From Acanthornis magna (Eukaryota; Chordata; Aves; Passeriformes; Acanthizidae), in the NCBI GenBank assembly GCA_036785705.1, contig JAWUZG010000016.1:2046001-2110000 (forward strand): DNA of 64,000 bases. Direction: 5' to 3'. The first letter of the stretch is position 1. The number at the start of each line of letters is the position of its first letter. The notes beneath the pieces were generated by a model that ran no database searches, was not told the DNA's origin, and worked only from the letters and a program-made list of their open reading frames with translations. This document shows positions 42,001-54,000 of this stretch, piece by piece. Both the position numbers and the translations under genes were made by a program.

Positions 42001-45000
42001 CATTGTTGTAAAAAGAATACTTACCTGTAAGTGTTCATCTGGGAGCTTTGCATTCTGCAAAATAAAGTCTATAGGAAAAACTCCGTGAGGTTTTGTGAAT
42101 TGACAAGTGCTCTTATTCCGGAGGTGACCTTTTGGGGTTTGTTTTTTATTTCCAACTTTCCTTCTTGGAAGTGGAATTATGCTGTAATCAAGTACCTGAT
42201 CTCTTTCTGCCAGTACGCAAAAGCATAGGTACGTGAAGATCAGACTTACATAACTAAACATTTCCTTTTGCCAGGGAGATTGGACAGTGTCTCAGGAGGG
42301 ATTCTCTTTTCTGAGAACAGCTGTCTCTTCCTCCTCTTCCTTTCTTTTGCTTGTGTAACTGAGATAGTTGGATCTGAGCACAAGTTGTAACAAGGGTAAT
42401 TCTGAATAAATATGGGAAGAAATGTTTTATCGTTGAGAGTAACAGACATTGGAACAGACTGTTCAGATTCTGTGGAATTTTGATCTAGCTGAATAAAGTC
42501 CTGAGCAGTCAGAACTGCACCAATCAGGGCTTATTGAACCAGATGACTTCCAGAGGCTCCTTTCTCCCTAAATCATCCTTTGATTCTGTGATCAGTGGCC
42601 ATGAAACAATGATCATCCGGTGCTGGGTCTTGTGTGCTTCCAGAGATCCTAGCATGATCCAAGCATCATTCCATGGAAGCCTCAGCAGTCTGTGAACAGT
42701 GAGGCAGAGCAAATATAGGTGAAACCACTGGGGGTCAGTGGCAGACAGGAGAGGGACTGGGGAGCCCCATCCCGGTGCAGCTGCTGGCCATCGACAGGAG
42801 ACTGGATCAGATGTTGCTCTCCCAGAAAGAGCACTGACTCGATGATGACAGTTGTCCAGATGAAAAGGTAATCAGATAACCCAGAAATTTCTTGGAGATG
42901 AGAAAACAGGAAAATAGATGTAGCTCAGGGGGAAAAAAGGATGTGGTACAGGAACATGATGGAAGTCAAATTGGACTGAATAAAAGTAGATTAGCGTAAT
43001 GAAAACACTCTGTATAGGAAGAAGTATTCATTTGCTGTAGTTGCCTATATATAAATATACATAATAATATAAGTTAAATATAAATTATTTTTATGCATTG
43101 TAATTTACTTGCAGAGCATAAAATGTGAGTTTGTGGTGTCCTGTGCATTTTCTTTCTAACTTATTTTTGCTGTTTCAAAAATAGCTCCCTCGATTTAGAG
43201 AGAATTATATCAATAAGCCTTTTCTTAATGGATGTTAACTGAAGCCTTTGCCAAGAAATATGAAGTGGAACCTCATTTCATCTCACTACAGAATTTGTGT
43301 TAACATTAGAGTAAAAGAGACTCATGTAGAGCAGGAAAACTTAATCATCATCCCAAACTGGAGACACACACTCCTGTAAATTTTCTTTGTCTTGAGGTTG
43401 TGACCAGTAGATGAAATTGAGAATTAAAATTTTGTACTGATTAAATAACAGAACTCATCTTCACTATTTCTGTTAAAGTGTCTCAAATCAGGCTTTTAGC
43501 AAAAACCTTACACCCGGTAGTCCAGCTGTTTTAGTATCAGGCAGCTCTTATACTGAGGGAATTCTTTGGGAAATTCCATTAACAGATGGGTTAAAACTTC
43601 TACAAAATGTGCACACAAAGCAGTTTTTCATAGTACTGATTTCATTTCAGAGAGTGTATGGTTGCTGATGGAGGGTAGCTACCCTCTGATGCAGTCTCTG
43701 TATTCCACTCCGGCGTGACAGTAGTAAAGCTACACTGCTTTGGAGTACCTGTGGTGTGACTTGTTCCATTCTATGCTTAGAGTTTAGCTAGACTGATAAG
43801 TGGTGCCAAAATCCTTGAACAGAATTATATATTGTTCATTAGTTTTAACCATTAGATCCATGCAAGTGTGACCAGATAAAAAGCCATTAAACATCTAATG
43901 TACATTTTGCCATGGTGGGGGGGAATTTACAGGTAATCTTGCACAGCCAAATAATGAAGGGTTTCCTGGGCCTGTCAGGTGAAGATATAACAAAATCTAA
44001 TTGTGAGGAAAAAGGCAAACAAGTAATGTTTTTAACAGAAGTAATAAACTCAAGAGACGAGAAATACATTAGATGTACTTGCTCGAAGTTTCTCATTTGA
44101 ACTATTGAAGGATAAAGAGCTTAGTCTGGATAGAAGTTGTTCTTCAAAGCTGAGCTGCAAATTCAATTTAATATAAGCTTGTAAGTATTAAAGCACTCTG
44201 TTTGTAACATTTAACAATGTGCTTGGAAGAGGCTGCCATTCACATAAGACAGGTTTTAATCAAATTTGTTTAAAATGAACAAAAAACTATGTCACTCTTG
44301 AAATGTAGATTCTAGGGTCTCATAGCATAGTCAAAGCAAATAATTCCATTAAAAGATGGATTAAAACAATTTAGGCACAAAGAATTACAACAGTTTGCAG
44401 GAAAGTATTTTTTTCTGAAGAAATATTCAGGTAAGCTTCCTGGAACATTTTGACCTTCTAATAAAAGGGTAATTAAATCAGATTTAAGTATCCCCAGTTT
44501 TCTGCTGCAATTTTCTCTGTTGCTTTTGTTGAAGAGACAAAAAATTATTTTATCTGCCATTCTTGCCATCAGAGGTGTTCCCTCATCTAAGACATACATT
44601 CCAAAAGTTGTTCACCTGTCAGAGAGGGGAGCTTTGTTGCCCCTACAGCAGCCTTCTGCACCATCAAATTCCTAGTTCAGTTCCTAGGTCAGAGTTAATA
44701 GAGTTTGGATTCTCCACAGCCTGGTACATTTCTTTAAGTCTGTCTGAAGCATTTTCTAGACAGCTGGCAGTATGTTGCTCTTCAAAAAACCAGAAAAAGT
44801 AATCCAACTAAAGGATTTAAGGGAAAAAATTAAATTAGGAAGCAGGAAAAAAAATACAGTCTAAAGCTAATTTTAATGCATACAAATAGCTTTTGAATTC
44901 TTGCTGGACTAGAAATCCCAGTCTTTTCACACCTCAGTAAAGGACAGTTAATGTAGGGGAGCATCTCTACAAGACTTATAATTGTGTGATCCCATAGAAA

Positions 45001-48000
45001 GAATTTCTGTGAAACTGTAGGGAATTCAAATGCTCTTGACCCCATACCTCCCTCCGAGGCCTCTTTCAAACTTATTAGACAGAATCACATCTTTCTTGAT
45101 TTGGATTGTCATAAACAATGTTTTGACTTGTCCTGTGTAATCTCAAATATATTTCAGTCCATAATGGACAAAGTTACTTGATTACATTTTATGAGAATAA
45201 TTTCATAAGTTTCACTGCACTTACTCTGTCATTATTTTCCTGTTGTAATTTTAATTATGATAACATAAGTTTATGACTAATACTCACTTTTAACATCTGA
45301 CTTAGCTTGGTTTGAGGAGTCTAAGGATTGTTTGACTAGTTGGGGCCAGGAAACATTCTTGGAACCCACTTGGAACATTGTGAAAGGACTTTTCCTCGCT
45401 GTCTTCTCCATGTATTTACATAATTTTTAATCTCTGTCACTCCAGATACCAGATATCTATCTAGATTGCCATGACAGTCACAGTATACAGACTTATACAG
45501 ACAGACACACTCACTTGCAGTGTACAGATTTTGTAGTTCTGCTGCTCTTCTGGGCATCAAAGAGTTCTGTGCAACAAGTTACAGGAACGAATATATGGTT
45601 TTCTAGTCCATAACAACCAACAGATGGGTTCCCATTTTGCAAAGGAGAAAATACCTAAACTGCACCATTTACTGAACCTCTACCTCTAGTTCCAGTTTTT
45701 ACAGGTCTAGCTTTGCTTTTCCTCACCGGTGGCTTTGCAGTTTTACAGCAATACTTAATTGCAGATATCCATGGGAGGGGGAGGAGGAGAAGTCTGTATG
45801 TTTGCTTGTTTAACCTTTAGCAATGGTAGTTATTTTCTTACATTTGTGTTGTGGACATGGAGCAATACAATTCACTCTTTTCCCTAGATTTCTAACTAAA
45901 TGAAGCGTGTGAAGAATTGCTTCCAGTTGTCACTGCACATAGAGATCCTGAGCTGCTTGGCCTTTATATGAAGTTAGAACAATTTAGAATGAGTGTTTCA
46001 GCTGATCTATAACATACACATTAACTCATAAAGTAAACTTAAAGACTTGTTATTTTTCTGAAGTGTTGCTGTGCAGCCCTCATACCTGCACTGTAAACTT
46101 CAATGCCCTTTGTCACAGCTGTATCCTTTTGCAGTCACATTAGTATAATTTTCACTTAAGCCAAATATTTTAATATCAAGTTATTTTAAGGAGGATGGGA
46201 CTTGTTCTGTCTGTTATTTCTGTAGATCTTTACAGGAGACAGATTATGAAATTCACTGCGCTGCTCCGAGAGCTTAAATGTAAAAGTTTGAGGGTTTGGA
46301 CTGTCACTGACTCTGAGCAGCTTTCAGTTCTGAGCAGGAGACTCTACTGGTCCATGCAAGGCCAACTATTCATTTTCAGTCCACCTTTAGGGCTCTGTCT
46401 TTTATATAGCTGTGTCATTTGCAGATCGGTGTTTTCTCTCATCTTTTCCATGGTCTCTGTGGTGTTTCTTATGCAGTGCTGCTGTGGCCTCCTTTCTCTG
46501 ACACACCTTTCTATATTCACTGACTTGTTCATTTAGTTTCCTGTCCATCTCGCCTCTGGACACTAGGCATACCTATTTCCCACCTGCATGTTTTTTCCCA
46601 GGCGAGTGAGCCTTTCCATTTCTCTGTTGTTTCTGCAGCTGCCTCCAGACCTAATTGTTGTTAAGTTTGTTCCCCCTGCAGTCTTCCTCGGATCAAAGCC
46701 GAGAAAAATGAAAGTCCCTCTGGCTAATTTAGGAGCAAGGGAGTTGAACTTGTTCTTCTTCTCGTATTCCTAGTGGATGATCTTACTCTACAGCTCCTAC
46801 CTTTACTTGCTTGCTAAAAATAAGCCTGTTCTTTATTCAGCTGGAATAGTCACTGTATTGTTCTTGGACGTAGAGTTCTTCAGTGTCCTTATGGAGACCC
46901 ATTTGGCTGGATCTCTTGTATAAGTGCACTGAATCATGCTCGAATTACTTTCTTGAAAGAAGGAAGAGAGGGTAAACTTGCATGTCATTCGTGAGTTTGA
47001 CAAGGTAAATTACAGTTATTTATTCTTTGGGGTTTTATCTTCTACAATATCCTGATTTGTAGATACAGAAGAAATTGTTAATGGGGTTTAGTATTTGCTG
47101 TAATGTTTAATATTTAAAAATCCTTAGGTCTAGGTTTTGGCTTGTTTCTGTCTTCTCTGGCTTGCAGATTCTTGATTTATGCTATTGCACACATGCTTTA
47201 GCTTTATTGCTGGCTCATGTATCCATCTTGTTGCATGCAAGATTTAAGAAAAAGCTGAATTATGTATGGAAAAGCAAATAGCAAACTCTGGAAAACTTGT
47301 GGTATCTATTCTGACTGTACTGTTTGCCTTTTATCTTAAGCAGTCTCTGTTAATAAAGAAACTCTGTTAAAGCTTCAGGTGGTATGGTTTGCTGTCACTT
47401 TAAACAGTAAAATTACATACAAAAATCAATGATTTTCCTGATCTCTTTGGTATTCAGTTTTGGCCCAGCACTGGTAATACTACAGAAATACAAAGGAACA
47501 AATAATCCATGTGTTTTTAAAGCTAACTTGTCTATATTCTTTCATTTTCAGTTTAACCTGCTAACTGTGAAAGTACTGTGTATTGCTCAACATTTTCCAT
47601 TGAATATGAAAAGTGCAATGAATCAAGCTGATTATAGTTGACAGCTGGCTTGATCTTGCCGTGATTAGGTCTTTTACTGCTGGCAAAATCCACTAGCCTT
47701 TTCCGTTAGCTGATTGCTGATGAATGCAGAGAGACAGCTTTTCATATCGATAAAGAGTTTGGGGAAACCTTTATCCCATATGGAATAAGATTAAAAGGCA
47801 TCCTACCTACTATTGATTGCACTGAGCCAGAAAGCCATGCAGGAGCTCGTAAGATGTGCACGGTTGTTGTTTTGGCTTGTTCACAACAAACTGTTAAACC
47901 AGTAGTGTAGACAGAAAATAGCAGAAAGATGGAGCTGAAGCGTGTTGAAGCGTCGCAAATATTTACAGCTGACGGGCGGTGCTGCGAAATAAAGATGTGC

Positions 48001-51000
48001 TCTCTTGCAATTACATGGGAAAATAGTGAGCAGGTAATTAATTACTTTTCAAAATTTGTTAGTTTTACACTTGGTGGACATGTTATTTAAGTTCTGTGTT
48101 GCTTTTGCACTTTAATTTAAATGATTTTGGGTTTAGTTGTCACATGACCGGCATGCAGACCAGCTCGGGTTTTGTAACGCCTTATCTCTGAATTGCAATT
48201 CTGAGTTAATCAGATTTTGTTACATGCGTTTGCTATCTTTCCTACATTTTAAGACCTTATCAAAAGCTTGTTAGTTCATAATGTCATAGTCAACTTCTGC
48301 TTTTGTCAGTTTGGTTTTATGGGAGGTACAAGTTGTACACTAGGGTCACAACATATCTTTCAGCTACAGGATACTTATTTTCAGTGTTTTTGTGTTTTAG
48401 AAATGTTTTATTATGCTGTTCTCATATGAACAATATTACATCACCGCAGAAAAACTTCATATTGAAACCATTACTTAAGGGAAGAATGAACAGAATTGGT
48501 GCTAAACGTGTTATTCGGACTAATGATAACTGCATCTTAACCATCCTTAGCAATTCCATCAGAATAAGCTGTTGCTTTTAGAAAAGACCCAGAAAAATAT
48601 AGTTCCAAGACTATTTCTAAAGGATCTAGACAGTGTGTTTTCAACCTATTGTAACTTGTCTATTACTCACAATCACTATTAGTAAAGGGATTGGTGGTGT
48701 AAAAAAGTCTGCGATTTTATGCACAACTGATATTTCAACAAGAATGCGTAATCTCTTTTAAGATGCTTCTTTTCGGAGTATGAGGTTGATGTTTTAATTA
48801 AAATCAGCTACTGGGTATTTTAGCACACACTAAAATTAATAATGACATGCTTAAGATTTCTGTGGCTGTTTAAAAGTGGCTGCAAGGACAAGGAAGAAAG
48901 TAGTGCTTTAAAGAAACAAGTTTCAGATACTCCTTTCCTAGAAGTAATTTATAAGCAGTCTATTTCAGATGTAGCAGATGTTTAATATATGCTTAAATCC
49001 ATTTCTAATTTTGAAAACCTATTTTAACATTGTTTTCATTTTTTTTAAGTTCTGCCTTTTCTTAGCTGTTCTGCTTAAAATAGACAGCAGCCTCACGAGG
49101 AAAGTAATATGGGAAAACAGGAAATCTGGAGTCTGTATCTTATACTGAGTAGATTTTAAACATCTTATTATGGAGTGACTCACAGGCATCAGCAAGTTGG
49201 AGGAATTACTAAAAAGATAGTATAGATTGAGAGAGATTAAGATTTTTATCAACTATAGATAATGTGACATTTTTCAGCAAACTGATGCAGCTGAAGCAAT
49301 GTTATTGTAGGAAACTGTTAGTGGATTTATTTGCATGATATAATAATATTTTATAATAGCATTTTTGAGTAAAATTACTCAATTCTGTTCGTGATGTTAA
49401 TTTCAGGATTATTTTATTATCATGAGATAGCACACACTAGGTAGATTTTTCTTTAATTCCCAATATTCTGGGTGTCTTTTCTGGGTTTAATTAGCTTGTT
49501 CATTTCCATTAAGCTAAAAAAAGGCACGTGCTATTGTCATTGGATTCTTTAAAATGGATTTCTGCTATCGGCATGTTTCTGACCCAATTAAAAAAAATGC
49601 AAGGCTGAGCTGTGGATAAAGCCACTAAACTGGAAATAATGTCATCCATGTCGAGATTAGCAAAAACTCTATTTCAGTTTAAATAAAAACAAATATTTTC
49701 TTTTGTCTTTTTTGTGGCATTACACATGAGTTTAGAAAAGGGATTTTCAAGTTGTCTTTGTTGTACAGATCACTAAGATCAGGTTTTATGGAAAATGTAA
49801 AAAATCTATTAAAAGTCTTGAATTTCATGATATATAAGGTCAATATATTTCAGAAATGTACAGAGGTCTGAATCACTGATCTTCAGCAGATGCTCCATCT
49901 CCTCCTATAGACCTCAGAGAGCACAAGGAAGCCACATACTTTTCATGTAAGACCTATCTGATGCAGGACTGGCATCATAAACTCAGATATCTTCCATCTG
50001 TTTTCCTCATCACTGCTGTTGTGCCAAGGGCAGGTGCCCAAGGTGTGCATTGGATATTGTCACCAGCAACCCTTAAAGCTTTGTTGCCAGCTGAACTATT
50101 TAGAACATGCCCCAAACTTTGTTATTTTGAATGAGGCTTAGGGCAAAGGTGGTACACGTCTGGGCTTCTGCTGGTCGTGTCCAAGTTAGCATTGCAGAAT
50201 TAGGAAGTCTTTTGGTAGATTGAGCAGGCAAAGCAAGCTGTTCCTTTCTTCTCTGCTCTGGCAGTTTGGAGTTGTTCAGCCACAGTCGCTGTTCCTTTGC
50301 TGGAAATGCCGCACGGGGAAGAAATGCAGGGGTGGCCCACAGTGGTGACAGCTCCCTGTTTTGGGGAGGCTGAGAATTGTCAGAGCCCTGATCCCAGTCT
50401 GGAATTCACCGGCTGGAGAGCACTTCAACCTACCTCTTTTCGTTTTAGGGTTGTCATTTTGCTTCATTCTGGGAAAATGCTCATTTATGTAATACACTTC
50501 ACTCCCTTTTTGCCCACATACTCCTATACCTACTTCCAGACCTGTCAGTTCTGTTTGTCATGTAGCTCTGTAGATTTCTGGGGTTTGACAGCTCTGCAAA
50601 AGTAAATTCCTAGTCTGAAGATAAGTTTTGTGTTTCTTCCTGTGCACTAGGAAGTAAGAGCAACTTAAAACTGCTATGGATTATGAAAAGCTGAGTCTTT
50701 CACAATGTGCAATAAAACCAAAGTATTTACTCTGCATATCCATGTAGCCATTTTAAGCCTTCTCAGGAGCAACGTGCAGTATCTTTATGGCCTCTGCTGT
50801 CCTCTCCTATTAGGGTGCTGAAGATACTTTCTTTTTACCATAGCAAAATTGTACGTCTCCTTAAATAATCCCACATGGGGGCATAAATTCTTTCATGAGC
50901 TCAAAGTTGTTGCTTCTTGGATTTTTCTCTCTCTGTTGCAGTTTCTGCCTCTAATAGTGCTGTGGTTTTTGGGGGGGTTGGGGTTTTGGTTTTGTGATGG

Positions 51001-51046
51001 GTGTGAGTCCCCAGTGCATCAGCTATAGAGGACTTCACAGAAGGAT

Positions 51047-51077
<31 letters not shown>

Positions 51078-54000
51078 GGCCGAAATGTTCCTTATCTGTA
51101 CAGCAGTTTTAGAGTTGCAGCCTATGTAAAGAATAAATGGTGTAGCTGGGCTGCAGGTGGGGTATCTGCTGCATTATCTTCAGGAGCTGCGCTGTATTGA
51201 CTTTTTAATTAATTAATAGATGGTTGAAAGTAGTAGGATACAAGCAGGAAAACTTATGGGTGACCCTTTTGATGGCCAAAGCCAGAACCAGCCCTTCTGG
51301 CCTCCACAGTACAGGCTAAGGTACAGACATTTTTGATTCTGTGTGCTGGTTGATCACATTTTAAGTTATGTTGACCTTGACAGTGGGTGGTTTAACCTCA
51401 GATTCATTTCCGACTGTGACAAGAGAGGAGCAAAGTGGTGGAACAAAGTACAAGGAGAGAAATAGTAAATGAGGGAGTAAGGATAGAGGTGCTGGAGGTG
51501 AATGATAGGAAGATGACTGGAAAATATGTGAGAGTTCATAGTACATGATTGAGTGTACAAGAATATGCTCAGGAGAAGGTGGAGCTTGGCCAGTTTCAGG
51601 AAGGTTGAGGTACTTGAACCTGTGGCTCCTCGTAAAGAGTTTTGGGAAGGGAACTTCAGAAGACTTGTGTGGGAGATGGGTGTGAACTAAAAAGAAAGAA
51701 GGAATAGATAAGGGAAGTTAATGACATGGTGGTTCTTGCAAACCTAGAAAAAGATCCGAAGAGATAGTATGCAGGAAGTGATTAGTAATTTCTTGTACTA
51801 CTCGGCTTTTCTTTTTCAGTTAATTGGTCACAATATGCTTTACACTGAGTGTTGAGCCCCAAAGTATGAGACCGCCAGTCCTTATGGTGGCCTGTGAAGC
51901 TTTTGAATATTTCTTTTTCCTTTTAAAGCTCTTTTGAAATCATAACAGGCTCAGGTGTGAATTTAGTGTACATTTCATTATTCTTTTCAAAGTAACTCTG
52001 TTCTTACTAGTGCAAACTTAGAAAATTATCAAAAATAAGTATCTTTATGGGTTAAGCATGGAGGCAAAAAAATGCATAAAATCAGACCACATCCCAATTA
52101 TCATCTTTTAAAAAAATAATCTATTCAAAAGGTTAGTCTCATGGGGTTTTAATTTTAATATTGACATAATTAGATTCCTCTTAAAAGAGAGTTTTCTTTT
52201 GGGAGTAAAGGCAGAAAACCACTGGAATCTGCCCTTATTGCTTCCATCCCCTGACCTACAGTACATCCTGCTTGTCAAAGAAATATTTTGAGTTCAGGTG
52301 CAATTTTTCATTTACCATTGCGAGTTGCCAATGAGTAAACCATTCATAATAGCCCAGAAGAATGTAGACTGAGGAGTTTGTGATATTAAACACTATAGAA
52401 AGGAAAGAGGAATAAGAAAATGTATTTTCAGAGTGACAAGACTAATACGTAGAAATAAATATTAAAGGAGGTTCGTTTCCTTAATTAAATGCCTAAGGTA
52501 TGATTTGTTTTGAGGCTGCTTGTAAACTGGTTCCCAAACTATTTAATTACTACTGTACTATTCATCTCGCCTGTCTCAAAAATATTAATCATCAAATGGT
52601 AAAATATTAGCTTGTAAAAGGAGGGTGATGTCAGAAGCTGAAACTCCAGTTCATTACAAATTCTATCTTTCATCATGCCCTTTTAAAGTGCATGTTAAAT
52701 AACATAAATACATTTTTTTTAAGATCCCTGTCAATATTAAGAAATTGGCGAATATAGGTGTAAATTATTCTTGTCTACATGAGACATACATAATACCTTA
52801 GTGCCTAGTAATGCAGTGTTTGCTCTGTGGCATTTCATTTAGGAGTTCATCTCTGTGTAAGTGCTGCTGTGAATCAATGAAAAGAAATTTACAATTCAGC
52901 AAAACTGTCTGCTTTGATGTATCACCATGTAGCAAATGAATCTGTGGAATCTGGAGGAGTAGGTATTTGTGGTGGCTTTTTAGTACCTCCTTCAGAAGTC
53001 GGTTCTGTAGGAGGTTGGTTTCCTTTGCTGAAGGAGAAAGGAGGAGATCTGGACCTGAAATGTGATAGGCTCATGTTTGTTATGAGAGGTGAGTGTCTGA
53101 CTTCGTGGATGGAATTGTTAGTAACTAGTCGGAAGAGCACAAACTTAAGAATCTGAGAAACCAGCAACCTCATTAAAGAGCTGAAAACGCAGTACTGTCT
53201 TTGCCTGGCATAGCCTGAGGTTCTGGAGAAGGACTGAGATGGACTTTTTTCTGTGGTGGTGTTTGCATACAGGTTATTGCAAGCAGATTCAACTAACATG
53301 AAGTCCTCTAAACTAATTGATTTAACTGGATCTGGACAAGAGAAGGATTCAGTGTTTTTCATGCTGTTTCAAAAATGAAGCTATGCTGTTTTGGAGACCA
53401 GAAACCAGCAACGGTCTGTCTGAAAATAATTGATTTGATGTTGAAGAGGAATTCTGCTCGCTCTGTTTACTGCTTTTGCCATGTGGATGAAAAGGAGAAA
53501 ACTGCGAGTGAAGTTACAGGTTCAATGCTGCTTTTCCTCAGCTGTCTATTTTTTTCTTTCCTAAGTATAGTGTAGCTCTTGGAAGTGAAAGGGATACTTA
53601 TTGGTATTCACTGAGGTGAACATTAAAAGATTTCTCATAGGGTGTTTATATTTAAATGGTTAATTATCACTGTTTCCCATGTTCTTCTGCTTTGCCATTT
53701 ATAAAAGGTTTTTAGACGTTACACTTTCTAAATGAAACATTTTATAGTAGTTAATAGCTTCTTCAAGGAGATGCTAATATTTGCATTAATCTTATAATTA
53801 ATCTTCTATATTTTACATGATACAAAATAACACAGTACTTTTGCCAGTCATTATGAGAGAGACTTTCCAATATGCCTATTTAAAGCAGTAAAATTTTTAG
53901 CTCTTGGTTTAAGCTGGGTTGGGGTTTTTTGTTTGTTTCTGGTGCTTTTACAAACCAGTTTCTTATTGTCATGTTGCCTTGCTCATTTAGAAAATGTTTA

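Noticed and set aside
46195..46536. 113-codon + strand frame with hydrophobic stretches
   Set aside because: The T-rich intron naturally gives Leu/Phe/Ser/Val-rich frames that mimic membrane proteins. No start context, splice sites or known family.
51051..51077. T27 as the antisense poly(A) tail of a retrogene or SINE
   Set aside because: No coding or SINE body follows on the side expected and no target-site duplication could be seen, so kept only as a homopolymer.
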